Below the pieces are notes generated by a model. The model saw only the letters and a list, made by a program, of their open reading frames with translations. It made no database searches and had not been told where the DNA came from. Shown here piece by piece: positions 16,587 through 25,197 of a DNA stretch of 44,236 nucleotides; positions within the stretch are counted from its first letter, which is position 1, and each line of letters begins with the position of its first letter. The stretch comes from a virus: positions 1 to 44,236 of the IMG/VR virus record IMGVR_UViG_3300005288_000093. One strand, written 5' to 3'. Made by a program: the position numbers and the translations under genes.

Positions 16587-17239
16587 CCGGTGTAGCCCCC
16601 GTTGCCGTAATCGGTGCGCGGACCGCCGCGCGCAATCTCGGCATCCGAGAGGCGGTTGCGGTAGTTGCTGCGCTGGCCGGTATTCGCGTCCTGCGTCTTG
16701 GCATTGGCGAGCTCGAAGGCGAACAGCTTCATGTGCGACTGCGCGACCTGGATGCCCGTCGTGCCCTTGATGATCGGACCGGCCAGCATCGTGGCGAGCA
16801 GGCGGGCCAGGGCCGTCGTGAAGCCCGGCGTGAACTTGGTCGTGTCATCGACGATGCGGGTGTAGCGCAGCGTGGCGTTCTCGACGTTCGTGTAGAGGAT
16901 CTGGTTGCCATCGGGATCGGCCTCCACGATGTAGTCCTCTCCGCGGGCATCGTCGATGGCGTCGGCCGCGAGCACCGACCGGGCCTTCAGGTACTTGGCG
17001 GGCAGCGCATAGGCATAGAGCCATTCGGACGGCGCGCCGGCAGCGTCGACCGCGAGCGACACGCGCACCGTGGCGAAGGACCACGGGTGCATTTCCAGCA
17101 GCTGGTTGCGCGCGATCGGGTAGAAGCGGCCGGCGTGCGCGGCCTGGATCGTCCCATCGGGGGGCGAGATCGCGATGACCTGCGCCTCGTCGCCGAGGTG
17201 CGACAGCGCAAGGTTGCAGATGTCGACATCGCTGGCCAT
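16583..17239 (-). CDS. Tail tubular protein A / adaptor, gp11-like
   Basis: A 218-residue protein starting MASDVDICNLALSHLGDEAQV, with ALLEMHPWSF-like and YAYALP segments (actual LLEMHPWSFATVR and WLYAYALPAKYLKA) that characterise T7 gp11-type adaptors joining portal to tail nozzle. ATG 17239 has an AAGGAG site nine bases upstream. Its stop overlaps the nozzle gene start, matching the gp11-gp12 order of T7-like tails. Confidence 0.88.
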   Translation of the reverse strand: MASDVDICNLALSHLGDEAQVIAISPPDGTIQAAHAGRFYPIARNQLLEMHPWSFATVRVSLAVDAAGAPSEWLYAYALPAKYLKARSVLAADAIDDARGEDYIVEADPDGNQILYTNVENATLRYTRIVDDTTKFTPGFTTALARLLATMLAGPIIKGTTGIQVAQSHMKLFAFELANAKTQDANTGQRSNYRNRLSDAEIARGGPRTDYGNGGYTG

Positions 17240-17248
17240 GGCGGCTCC

Positions 17249-17734
17249 TTACAGTTGGAAGCCGGTGGCGACAACGTACACCGCGAGATTGCCGGCGCCG
17301 AACGTGGACGCCGTGACCGTGATCGCGGTGTTCACTGCGGACGCAGGAATCGGGGGGTTGAAGTTGACGATGAGCGGGGCGATGGCCTTGGTTGCGCCGG
17401 CCGGCACGCCCACGACGAATGTCATGGTGCCGCCAGAGACGCCGGCCACCCCGACCCCGGAAATGGTCTCAGCCGTGGCGCCGCTGCCTGTCACCGCGAG
17501 GCTTGTGAGGTAAGTGGTCTTGTTCGCCGCCGCGGGAAGCGTGGCCACTACCGATGCCGCCGCGCCGGTGGCCGTGTTGGTGACGGGTACAGCGCCGGCC
17601 GGATAGCCCGAGGCGCCCGCGACAGCGGGACCCGCCACGGACACCACGCGCTCCGCGAAACTGCCGTCGCCCATGTCCACAAACTTGCGGATGGCGCCTG
17701 TGTCGTCGTGAGAATTAACCAATTTGTCGGCCAT
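17249..17734 (-). CDS. Small virion appendage protein with shared N-terminal module
   Basis: A 161-residue protein. Residues 1-33 (KLVNSHDDTGAIRKFVDMGD) match a module that occurs twice at the start of the neighbouring 689-residue fibre gene. The rest is rich in Ala, Gly, Thr and Val with a beta-sandwich look (LAVTGSGATAETISGVGVAG). I infer a virion surface protein, perhaps a head fibre or collar part, that attaches through the shared module. No catalytic motif is visible. The start has a weak site, and the preceding 33 bases hold no clear signal. Confidence 0.65.
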   Translation of the reverse strand: MADKLVNSHDDTGAIRKFVDMGDGSFAERVVSVAGPAVAGASGYPAGAVPVTNTATGAAASVVATLPAAANKTTYLTSLAVTGSGATAETISGVGVAGVSGGTMTFVVGVPAGATKAIAPLIVNFNPPIPASAVNTAITVTASTFGAGNLAVYVVATGFQL

Positions 17735-17767
17735 ATTTAATCCAAGCGGGGTTGTTGTTGGGGGCGG

Positions 17768-19837
17768 TCATGGCGCGTAGACCCATCGGTTGAAGACGAC
17801 CGGCGCTCCGGCAAGGGCGTCTTTGCCAACTGGGATCGCAGCAATCGTGAACGTCGAGCCGGCCAGCCCTGATACCGTTGTCCAGTGCGTGGTGCCGTCC
17901 GACAGCAGAATCCCGACGATGTCAGCGTTCGCCACGGTCAAGATGGTGGCGACCGTCGCACTTGTGGCGCCGGCAGCCAGGGCGCCGGTCAACTGCGTCT
18001 CCCATGAGAAGGCGTTAACCCCGACCTTCTGCGAAGTGCTGTTGTAGATCGGCATGCCCTCAGGCGCAAAGCCGGTGGTCGGTGCGCCTGCCAGCGAAAG
18101 CCCCATCGGCCTCATGCTGGCCGCGCCCTCTTGCCCTGATGGCTGGAGGAGTTGCCGCGAGTAGAGCGATGCCCCCAACGAGCGGAAGAAGCCCCCCGCA
18201 GCGCTGTAGATGAGCACACGGATGTACTTGACCTCCGAGCGCACCACCGAGCCGGCCAGGCCGTTGAAGATCGCCGCACTCACATCGGCGCCGTGCCCAT
18301 AGCTGCCATTGGCTGACGTGTAGGTGAAGCTCGGCGCATTGAAATACACGCCGCCTCCGCCCTCGCTGGTGAGCAAGTTCATGTTGGCGTCATAGACGTA
18401 CACCAGCGCACGCGCCAGCGAGCCGTCGAAATCGCCATCGAACACCACCGTGTCACCGTTCAGCACCGGGATGCGGTCGGACACCGCAATGACGCGGTTC
18501 GTGGTGGCCACAGTGAAGCCGCGCAGGCTCGGCGTGATGAGCGCGCGGATCAGGTTGTTGAACCGCGCCGGATTCACTGCCCGCTCATTCGACGTACTGG
18601 CCGTTCCGTTGCCCACGATCAGGGACTGGCCGTTGACGCTGAAGAGTCGGTTCTGCCGGTGCGTCATCAGTGCGCGAGTCGTGATGACGTTGTCCTGCCC
18701 AAGGTCGGAGACAGGCATCGTCGGGACCACGTAATCCCCCCGCGGCGACCCAACACCTGACCAGGACACGATGATCTTGTTCAGGTAGGTGTTTGCTGCG
18801 CAGGTCCATCCCGCGCTTCCGGAGACAGCTTCGAACCGCCCGTCTTCGATGAGATTGCTGGAGCAATTGGTGTAGACGAGCGCAACAGCCGTGCCCTCGA
18901 ACACTGGGCGGTTGAACTTGTTGTGGTTGTGCGGGTAGCCCACGCCGATGATGGAAAGACGCTGGATGCCGCCGCCATGGAACTCGTTCTCCGTGATCCA
19001 CGAGAAGCCGCCCGGGTCGGTGATTTCAACCTTGGACTGCGCGCCATTCAGGAAGATCTGGTTGTACGCGGTCGAGTTGCCAGCCGACACCGTGGCGTCG
19101 GCCCACAGCTGGAGGTAGTTGCAAGACCCAACTACGACCTCGGAGCGCTTGAGCCCGAAGATTCGCAGCACTGGCGTGGCCGGGGGCGCAACCGCAAGCA
19201 CGCTTGTGCCGTTGGTCACGTCGCCGAACCGGAAGCACCACGACGACGAGTTTGCACCGCCGCCGACTGTGAGCATCGCTGGCGTGCCGCTGGTGCCAAT
19301 CTGCAGCGGGCCTGGGATGTCGATGTTCTTGACGCCGCTCAGGTCAACATTGGATGCGCAAAACAATTTGCCCCAGTAAGGCGCCCTCAATCCCTTGCCC
19401 AGCGCGATTGCGACGACTGCCGCCGCAACCAGGCTGGTCGTTGCGTCATACGTTGAGGTGCCTGCAAAGATCGCGGCGCGCTCGGCGGCTGGGATGTAGC
19501 TCAGCACGTCCACCCAGTCTTCATTGATCTCTTTTTGGGTGCGCAGGTAGGAGCCGGCCTGGGTTGGCTGCGAGCCAACAAGCGCCGCGCCATCCGCTGC
19601 CGCAAGCGCCGCCGTGGTGGCCGCCCCATTCGCAACCACCACCTTCGCAAACGTGCCGTCGCCCTGGTCGATGTAGCGCTCCACGACACCGGCGTCATCA
19701 CGCGAATGCACGAGCTTGTCGGTCGGGCCGGCCACCGAATTGAGAGTCATGACTTGCGCAAAGGTCGCGTCTGACTGGTCAGCGAAGCGCTCGACAACTC
19801 CGCTGTCGTCCGCGTTTCGTACCAAAATATCAGCCAT
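17768..19837 (-). CDS. Tail fibre or spike with duplicated N-terminal module
   Basis: A 689-residue protein. The N-terminus holds two tandem copies of a module of about 38 residues (ILVRNADDSGVVERFADQSD and KLVHSRDDAGVVERYIDQGD, each ending TFA-V). Residues about 150-380 have spaced hydrophobic and Asn-rich rungs (NKFNRPVFEGTAVALVYTNC) suggesting a right-handed beta-helix, and the C-terminal 100 residues look like a beta-sandwich. It probably binds a cell-surface sugar, making it a second adhesin beside the spike at 2554-4704. ATG 19837 has an AAGGA site. It follows the terminator at 19853-19880, so its supply may be tuned separately from the head genes. Confidence 0.72.
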   Translation of the reverse strand: MADILVRNADDSGVVERFADQSDATFAQVMTLNSVAGPTDKLVHSRDDAGVVERYIDQGDGTFAKVVVANGAATTAALAAADGAALVGSQPTQAGSYLRTQKEINEDWVDVLSYIPAAERAAIFAGTSTYDATTSLVAAAVVAIALGKGLRAPYWGKLFCASNVDLSGVKNIDIPGPLQIGTSGTPAMLTVGGGANSSSWCFRFGDVTNGTSVLAVAPPATPVLRIFGLKRSEVVVGSCNYLQLWADATVSAGNSTAYNQIFLNGAQSKVEITDPGGFSWITENEFHGGGIQRLSIIGVGYPHNHNKFNRPVFEGTAVALVYTNCSSNLIEDGRFEAVSGSAGWTCAANTYLNKIIVSWSGVGSPRGDYVVPTMPVSDLGQDNVITTRALMTHRQNRLFSVNGQSLIVGNGTASTSNERAVNPARFNNLIRALITPSLRGFTVATTNRVIAVSDRIPVLNGDTVVFDGDFDGSLARALVYVYDANMNLLTSEGGGGVYFNAPSFTYTSANGSYGHGADVSAAIFNGLAGSVVRSEVKYIRVLIYSAAGGFFRSLGASLYSRQLLQPSGQEGAASMRPMGLSLAGAPTTGFAPEGMPIYNSTSQKVGVNAFSWETQLTGALAAGATSATVATILTVANADIVGILLSDGTTHWTTVSGLAGSTFTIAAIPVGKDALAGAPVVFNRWVYAP

Positions 19838-19852
19838 GCCTTTTCCTTATGG

Positions 19853-19880
19853 AAAAACGGGCTGCACACAGGCAGCCCGT
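19853..19880 (-). terminator. Rho-independent terminator after the head genes
   Basis: The minus strand forms a perfect 9-bp stem (ACGGGCTGC with GCAGCCCGT, 6-base loop) followed directly by TTTTT. It lies 23 bases after the stop of the small gene at 19904 and before the fibre gene, separating head from tail transcription. Confidence 0.85.
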
Positions 19881-19903
19881 CGATTCGTTGCCCTGCGCCC
19901 GGA

Positions 19904-20122
19904 TCAGTCCTGTGCGGCCTCGATGTTCGAGTGCTCGTCTTCCGGGTAGGTCGGAAGGTCGAGCGTGTTCTCAAACACCTCGCCTTCTTCGCGGATCTGG
20001 CCGTAGTGCATGCGCACGCGGGCCTTCACCGTCCGTGCGAACTTGCGGTCCGCCTCGGCGACTGGCGCCGGGCGCGCCGGCACGGCGTTGCCAGGAACCA
20101 CATCTTTGGGCTTGGTTGCCAT
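19904..20122 (-). CDS. Small hypothetical protein after the capsid cement gene
   Basis: A 72-residue protein of unknown function. It begins with a Pro-rich basic part (KPKDVVPGNAVPARPAP), has a central helix (KFARTVKARVRMHYGQIREE) and ends acidic (PTYPEDEHSNIEAAQD). ATG 20122 has a strong AAGGAG site. As the last gene of the head group it may be a minor head or head-completion protein. It could equally be an unlinked accessory gene. Confidence 0.65.
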   Translation of the reverse strand: MATKPKDVVPGNAVPARPAPVAEADRKFARTVKARVRMHYGQIREEGEVFENTLDLPTYPEDEHSNIEAAQD

Positions 20123-20134
20123 GCGCTACGCTCC

Positions 20135-20557
20135 TTACTGCACCGTGAAGCCGGATGCGCCGTACTGCTGCGCCTGCACATCCTTGACGACGTAGGCCGA
20201 GATCGTGCCTGCGGTCGTGGTGCCAACCGAGCGGTAGGCCAGGCGCAGGTAGCGGCGCAGGCCGATCGGCACGCGCATGCGGCAGATCTCGGCATTGGCA
20301 GTGGCCGAAGCCACAGCGACCGCCTTGGTCGACTGCACGTCGGCCCAGGACGAGTTGTCCGCCGAGTCCTGCAACACCACGGCGATGGACGTGCCACCCG
20401 AGAAGGCGGTGCCGACCTTGGCGTAGATGAAGAACGGCTCGCCGGCGCCCACGTCAGCGGCAGCGCCGGTGTCGTAGACGTTGGTCGAGACGACATCGGT
20501 GCCCGCGCTGAAGGCGCTCTGGGCGGCCGAGAAAGTTTCTTGGGTATCGAGGATCAT
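20135..20557 (-). CDS. Capsid cement protein, Bbp16 family
   Basis: A 140-residue protein starting MILDTQETFSAAQSAF and containing VVLQDSADNSSWADVQ and RRYLRLAYRSVG, the pattern of the Bbp16 family first known from Bordetella phage BPP-1, where this protein forms a cement layer on the capsid. It lies directly downstream of the major capsid gene, as in BPP-1. It would bind the outside of the head and stabilise it against DNA pressure. Confidence 0.85.
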   Translation of the reverse strand: MILDTQETFSAAQSAFSAGTDVVSTNVYDTGAAADVGAGEPFFIYAKVGTAFSGGTSIAVVLQDSADNSSWADVQSTKAVAVASATANAEICRMRVPIGLRRYLRLAYRSVGTTTAGTISAYVVKDVQAQQYGASGFTVQ

Positions 20558-20584
20558 GATCTTTTCTCCGATGTGTCTGGGGGC

Positions 20585-21625
20585 TTAGACCACGCGGGCC
20601 TCGGCTTCGAGGATGCGGTCCACGGTGCGAACCGGGACGCCCAGGAAGGTGGTGGTGCCGTTGCCGAGCGAACCTGGGGAGATGGCCCCGAACTGCTGCA
20701 ACGCCGGCTGGATCGCCAGGGCGGTGTTCGACTTGTCGAGTGCGGCGATGGAGAGGAACTCCTTCACCGTGCGGTTCGCGTAGAACACCGGGCGGCCCAT
20801 GCCCATGAAGGGGATGCGGGCCATGGCGCGGACCATGAGCTTGTTGATCGCGGTGGCCGCGGTGAGCGCCTGCGTGCCGGTCTGGCCCACGAGGTCGGAC
20901 ACGTCCACGTTCGCGATGCGCACCACATAGCGCCAATCCTTGACGTGGATGCCGCCCTTCCACTGCCAGCGGTCGGCGTAGGCGCGGTAGCGGTTGTTGC
21001 TCGAGTCGAACGCGTCGATGATGCCGAGGTCTTCGTGCACCAGGCCGGCCTTCGACCCCTTGGGGAAGATGCCGGTGACGGTCTGCGGGCCCCACACCAC
21101 GAGCCAGATGGACGTGTTGTCGGTGCTGGAGCCGCCCGCATCGATGATGTTCTTGGCGTTGCCGGCCGACAGGCTGGAGTAGCGTGCCGACAGGCCGGTG
21201 AAGCGCTCGGGGTTGACGGTCTGGTCGCCGTAGATCAGCGTGTCGGCGAAGGTCTGGTTCAGGCCCTCGACGAATGCCGTGGCTTCCGACAGGCGGAACG
21301 CTTCGAGGTTGCCGTTCAGGTTGGCCGCGTCCACGTCCACTTCGGAACGGGTTTCGAGCATGCCCACGGCGTCGTCGACCTGCGCACGGGTCGACTTGCT
21401 GGCCGGCACGCCGCCGTACAGCTGGCGCCAGGTGGCGGTCGGCAGACCGGTACGGATCGACGCGCGGTGGCCGGTGGGCAGGTTGCCCTCGATCCACTGC
21501 ATGTCGAGCAGGATTTCATTGCTCTGCGAGAGCAGTTCGGCGACCTTGGCGGTGCGGCCGTCCGGGTCGATGGAATTGGCGAAGTCGATGAGCGTGACGG
21601 CGCCGGCCTTTGGGAGAGTAGCCAT
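20585..21625 (-). CDS. Major capsid protein, BPP-1 (Bbp17) type
   Basis: A 346-residue protein that begins ATLPKAGAVTLIDFANSIDPDGR and has GNLPTGHRASIRTGLPTATWRQLYGG near residues 47-72, both typical of the BPP-1-type major capsid family. In BPP-1 this family has an HK97-like fold with rearranged topology. There is no long N-terminal delta domain, in keeping with a separate scaffold gene upstream (21638-22339). It forms the icosahedral shell together with the cement protein that follows. Confidence 0.9.
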   Translation of the reverse strand: MATLPKAGAVTLIDFANSIDPDGRTAKVAELLSQSNEILLDMQWIEGNLPTGHRASIRTGLPTATWRQLYGGVPASKSTRAQVDDAVGMLETRSEVDVDAANLNGNLEAFRLSEATAFVEGLNQTFADTLIYGDQTVNPERFTGLSARYSSLSAGNAKNIIDAGGSSTDNTSIWLVVWGPQTVTGIFPKGSKAGLVHEDLGIIDAFDSSNNRYRAYADRWQWKGGIHVKDWRYVVRIANVDVSDLVGQTGTQALTAATAINKLMVRAMARIPFMGMGRPVFYANRTVKEFLSIAALDKSNTALAIQPALQQFGAISPGSLGNGTTTFLGVPVRTVDRILEAEARVV

Positions 21626-21637
21626 GATGTGTTGTCC

Positions 21638-22339
21638 TTATTTCGTGGAACCGTAGAGAGTCGAAGCCGCGTCCTTGGAAGCGCTTGCGGAGCGCCCCGG
21701 GACGAAGCCGTCCTGGCTGATTGCCTTGCCCGCCTTGAACATGAAGCGGATCACTTCCGGGTGGCTGCCCAGACGCGATTCCTTCAACAGGTTTTTCAGT
21801 TCGGGCGTGCCGAAGGTGTCGAGCGCTTGCTTCGCGATGGCCACGTTCTCGGTGAACTTCTCTCCGCCGTACTCGGGATCGGCCTTCGCAGCGGTTGCCC
21901 ACCCCGTGGCCGTCTTGTCGACGTGCGCCTGCAGTTCGCTGGTGAACCGCTGAGCGGTGTTTGCGCCCTCCTTCGTCTGGAGGTCGACCAGCTTCTGTGC
22001 CTGCTCTTGCGAAAGGTTCAGTTCCTTGGCGATGTTCTTGAACTCGCCGAGGAATTGGTCGTTCGCTTTGAAGTTCTCCGGGAGCTTGAAGTCCGTGTAC
22101 GCCTCGGGTGCGCCCTTGGCCTCGTCGTCCTTCTTGGCCTGTGCATCGGCCGCTGCTTGTTCTTCAGCGGTGAGCGTGGGCTTCGGGGTCTCGGTGGTCT
22201 TGGACTCGTCCGTGGTCAGCACGGTCTCGGCACCATGTGCTGGCGCAGAAGCCGGCGCGGCCGCGGGCGCTGCGGCGGTGGCCGGCGCTTCCGTGGTCAG
22301 GACGGTTTCACTTGCCGCTGGTGCTGCTTCGACGGTCAT
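21638..22339 (-). CDS. Capsid scaffold protein
   Basis: A 233-residue protein. The first 100 residues are low-complexity, rich in Ala, Thr, Pro and acidic residues (ATAAAPAAAPASAPAHGAET). The middle is helical and charged (FKNIAKELNLSQEQAQKLVD), and the C-terminal part has LKNLLKESRLGSHPEVIRFM. This is a familiar make-up of phage scaffolds placed just before the major capsid gene. It would direct shell assembly and then leave. ATG 22339 has a GGAAG site and overlaps the gene before it by 32 bases. Confidence 0.82.
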   Translation of the reverse strand: MTVEAAPAASETVLTTEAPATAAAPAAAPASAPAHGAETVLTTDESKTTETPKPTLTAEEQAAADAQAKKDDEAKGAPEAYTDFKLPENFKANDQFLGEFKNIAKELNLSQEQAQKLVDLQTKEGANTAQRFTSELQAHVDKTATGWATAAKADPEYGGEKFTENVAIAKQALDTFGTPELKNLLKESRLGSHPEVIRFMFKAGKAISQDGFVPGRSASASKDAASTLYGSTK

Positions 22340-22637
22340 GTTTGCTCGCTTCCTTCTGCATTTCAGTGAAGCGGGCCGGGCAGTGCTGCATGATTTGGGT
22401 CGTCAGCTTTAACGCCATGGACCGTCGACCTTCGTTGAAGGCTGTCCCATCGAAGGAACCCGGCACATAGCTCGACTGGTAGACACCGAAACCACTCAAC
22501 TGACGCCACATGAAGCGGCGTCCGCGCGGATCGCTCATCAGCCAGAGCAGTTCGTCGACTTCGTTGCGGGCATCGAGTTTGTCGGCTTGCGCCTTCGCTT
22601 CTCGCCCCGCCGATTGGTCTGGTTCCACTGCTGACAT
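22308..22637 (-). CDS. Bbp19 family head protein
   Basis: A 109-residue protein. LLWLMSDPRGRRFMWRQLSGFGVYQSSYVPG and the later MALKLTTQIMQHCPARFTEM are the recognisable core of the Bbp19 family, found in BPP-1-like and T7-like temperate phages next to scaffold genes; its job in the head is not defined. The start is uncertain: ATG 22637 is used here, but an in-frame GTG at 22664 is also possible, and neither has a clear ribosome site. The roughly 200 bases upstream (22638-22834) hold no gene or terminator that I can support. Confidence 0.75.
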   Translation of the reverse strand: MSAVEPDQSAGREAKAQADKLDARNEVDELLWLMSDPRGRRFMWRQLSGFGVYQSSYVPGSFDGTAFNEGRRSMALKLTTQIMQHCPARFTEMQKEASKHDRRSSTSGK

Positions 22638-22834
22638 GAGCGGCAATGTAGAAGTGGCGTGCACAGATATGTGAACGCAAAGCCGTTCCCGTCTTGCCCC
22701 TACCTTTGTTGCCGGTGCCCAGGGGTTTGCGCATGCCCGCCGCGGAGTTCAATGCTTCCGGGCCGCAGTGGGGTAGCGAGAGCGAGCTGGTTACCGCCTG
22801 GCGAGTGGCGGCGTGAAGTAGGACACCCCCGTTG

Positions 22835-23140
22835 TTAACCGTAGAGGACGCTGGCCGCGTTGGGGCCCTCGCCCGTCAATTCCATGTCTGTGATCTGCAT
22901 GTCGCAGCGCGCTTCCTTGTCGCCGTCCTGCTGCTGGTTCACGCCGGTGGACGTGACTGTCACCTTGGCGTTGAGCGTGAGCACGGTGCCGACAGGCGGC
23001 GGCTCATCGAAGCCCAGGCGCTTGAGCAGTTCGTCGTCGAGGCACAGGCACGTTCCGTAGCTGTAGGCTGGCGCGTTCTCCGCGCTCGGGACGGATGCGT
23101 ACTCCTTGGCCTCTTCCTTGGACATCTTGGTGCTGATCAT
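22835..23140 (-). CDS. Capsid staple-like head protein
   Basis: A 101-residue protein. MSKEEAKEYA near the N-terminus, SYGTCLCLDDELLKRLGF in the middle and DMQITDMEL near the end match a small conserved phage head protein annotated in several phages as a capsid staple or decoration protein. It lies between portal and Bbp19-like genes, consistent with a head role. The family name comes from memory of such motifs and is moderately sure. Confidence 0.68.
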   Translation of the reverse strand: MISTKMSKEEAKEYASVPSAENAPAYSYGTCLCLDDELLKRLGFDEPPPVGTVLTLNAKVTVTSTGVNQQQDGDKEARCDMQITDMELTGEGPNAASVLYG

Positions 23141-23149
23141 GGGAGGCCC

Positions 23150-24877
23150 CTACTGGTTGGCGAATCCCCGGACCACCTGGCCCAGGGCGTTGTCGGGTGT
23201 GATGGGTGCATCGGCCAGCGTCTTCGCGGTCTCGGCGGCTTGCGCGGCCTGCTGCTGCTTCGCGGCGGCCTGCTGTGCCTGCGCGCGGGCATCGCGGATC
23301 TTGGCGAGGTCGTCCTTGCCGCGCGCCATCTCGGGCGACACGCCGAGGTAGCCGGCCGCGTCCTGCACCACCTGGTCGGTGTCGGCGTTGTCCCAGACGC
23401 TGGGGTCCTGCTTGGCCGCGGCGATGGCGCCGATGGCACCGATCCAGCGGTCGACGCCGGCCATGGCGGTGGAGCGCTGGGCCTGCGCCAGCACGCTGAC
23501 GAATTCCATCTTGAGCTCGACGCCCTGAAGTTCCTCGGGCGGCTCGGGCAGGATGCCAGCTTCCATGCAGGCGTCGAAGGCGAGGTTCACGAGCGGCGTG
23601 AGCAATTCGCCCTGCTGGCGCTCGGTCACGGGCCCGAGCATCATCAGCTTCTCTTCATGGCGCTCTTGCACCTCGCGCTCGTTGCGCGGCTGGATGCCGG
23701 GCATGTTGTCCATGCTCAGGAACACGTCGGTGAAGAAGGCCGATCGGACCAGCTGGCGCACGTCCTGGATGTCCACAAGCAGGTGCTGCAGTTCGAGCTT
23801 CACGTCCCAGGCCGACTGCACACCCTGGCCTGCGCCGCCCATCGGGTCATAGTAGGTGACGCCGCCCGGCAGGAAGTCCGATTCCTGGCCCTTGAGAGAG
23901 GTCGGGACCATGATTGGCGGCTGCACCATGAAGTCGATGCCCTGCAGCTTGCGCTTGTGCTCGTGCTGCAGTTGCAGGATGCCGCCCAGGGCGCGCATGC
24001 CGGGGCAGTTCGAACCGTAAGTGTCGTTGCCCGTGACCTGCCAGCGCGGCGCGAGCACCGGAAAGCGCTTGAACCCGGACTCGTGCAGCACCTTGTCTTC
24101 GCTGCCCGAGGACTCGATGATCACCGAGCGGTATGGCATGTTCTTGCTGTCGAGCTTTGTGGCGTCGCGCTCCAGGCGCGGGTCGATCAGCTGGTACAGC
24201 GGAATCCACACATCGAGGTTGTGCGAATCCCAGGCGTTCTTCACCTGGGTGGAGACGTTCGACCAGTCCCACGATCCCGACTTCGAGCGGTCCATCGAGC
24301 CCTGCGCCACGTAGCGCTGCACGATCTGGAACACCGTCATCTGGAAGTGGCGCCCGAGCGTGTCGATCTCGTTGCGGTCGCTGGCGGCCAGCATGTACTC
24401 GCCGATGGTCAGCGGGTAGAAGTGCAGCACGTTCTTGTAGTCGGGCAGCACCACCGAGCACGCGGTGCCGAACGCGCCCAGTTCCTCGTACATCATGTGC
24501 AGCGAGTTGTAGGTGTTCGAGCGCGCGAAGACATTCAGGATGGTGCGCGTGACGCTGTCCAGCCACTGGGAGACGTTGGTGTTCTCCATCAGCTTCGGGT
24601 CGTCGGTCTCAAGCCGGACCCAGGGGCGGGCCGGGCTGGTCATGCCGGACTGCATGCCGGCGCCAAGCGTGGTCAGCGCGGCCGTGCCGGTGTCGTCGAG
24701 GATGTCGTTCTTGCGCTCGCCGCGGTTCGTGTCGGTGACGAAGAAGCGCCCCGAGCGGGGCAGCAGGGCGCTATTGATTTGTCGCCAGTGGTCGAACCAA
24801 GACGAGCGCTCCAATTCCAGCGCCTTGATGCGGCGCAGCACGCGGTCGCGCGTCGTGAGGTTGACGACATCGCTCAT
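23150..24877 (-). CDS. Portal protein (T7-type head-tail connector)
   Basis: A 575-residue protein. RSGRFFVTDTNRGERKNDILDDTGTAAL then GAGMQSGMTSPARPWVRL near residues 40-90, and later QPRNEREVQERHEEKLMMLGPV near 400, are characteristic of the podovirus head-tail connector family (Pfam Head-tail_con). Twelve copies would form the ring at the portal vertex through which DNA is packaged and released. The C-terminal 60 residues are Ala/Gln-rich and probably helical (the barrel or crown). Its start overlaps the previous gene's stop by ATGA. Confidence 0.93.
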   Translation of the reverse strand: MSDVVNLTTRDRVLRRIKALELERSSWFDHWRQINSALLPRSGRFFVTDTNRGERKNDILDDTGTAALTTLGAGMQSGMTSPARPWVRLETDDPKLMENTNVSQWLDSVTRTILNVFARSNTYNSLHMMYEELGAFGTACSVVLPDYKNVLHFYPLTIGEYMLAASDRNEIDTLGRHFQMTVFQIVQRYVAQGSMDRSKSGSWDWSNVSTQVKNAWDSHNLDVWIPLYQLIDPRLERDATKLDSKNMPYRSVIIESSGSEDKVLHESGFKRFPVLAPRWQVTGNDTYGSNCPGMRALGGILQLQHEHKRKLQGIDFMVQPPIMVPTSLKGQESDFLPGGVTYYDPMGGAGQGVQSAWDVKLELQHLLVDIQDVRQLVRSAFFTDVFLSMDNMPGIQPRNEREVQERHEEKLMMLGPVTERQQGELLTPLVNLAFDACMEAGILPEPPEELQGVELKMEFVSVLAQAQRSTAMAGVDRWIGAIGAIAAAKQDPSVWDNADTDQVVQDAAGYLGVSPEMARGKDDLAKIRDARAQAQQAAAKQQQAAQAAETAKTLADAPITPDNALGQVVRGFANQ

Positions 24878-25197
24878 TGGCCGAGCAGCGAAGAGGTGCC
24901 AAGGCTCAGGTTCGCCGGGTTGATGCCCTGGCTGCCGGTGAGCACGGTGGAGTTCTGGCCGGCGAGCGAGCCTGTTGCCGAGGCCGCGAGGGCGTTCTTC
25001 TTGGCGAGCGCCATCGGGTCTTGTGCGGCCTGGGCCTTGGGCGGCGCGTCAGCGGCGGTGACCGCCTGGTTTTCCTGCTTCGGCGGCTTCGGGGCCAGGG
25101 CCTGCGACACCGCAGCACCAACGACGGCGGTGGCTGCGGCGGCCGCAACGCCCGAACTGCCGAGCCATGCGCCTACTGCGCCTGCGGTTGTGGGCAT
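24874..25197 (-). CDS. Ala-rich small phage protein upstream of portal
   Basis: A 107-residue protein. The N-terminal 33 residues are hydrophobic and Ala/Val-rich (GVAAAAATAVVGAAVSQALA), able to form a membrane segment or buried helix. The rest is low in charge, with a Pro/Lys stretch (ALAPKPPKQENQ) and a Ser/Gly/Leu-rich tail. Such proteins are common next to podovirus portals and may be minor internal or head-completion proteins. No function can be assigned. The start has GAGG upstream and lies inside the end of the preceding gene by 25 bases. Confidence 0.65.
   Translation of the reverse strand: MPTTAGAVGAWLGSSGVAAAAATAVVGAAVSQALAPKPPKQENQAVTAADAPPKAQAAQDPMALAKKNALAASATGSLAGQNSTVLTGSQGINPANLSLGTSSLLGQ

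Noticed and set aside
4604-16595. Very long open frames on the plus strand opposite the tail genes (up to 1402 codons)
   Set aside because: They mirror the codon periodicity of high-GC minus-strand genes, have His/Arg/Gly-rich composition and no motifs, and lack ribosome sites.
22363-22834. Additional gene in the gap between Bbp19-like and staple-like genes
   Set aside because: The available frame overlaps the Bbp19-like gene in another frame, has Arg-rich shadow composition and no ribosome site.
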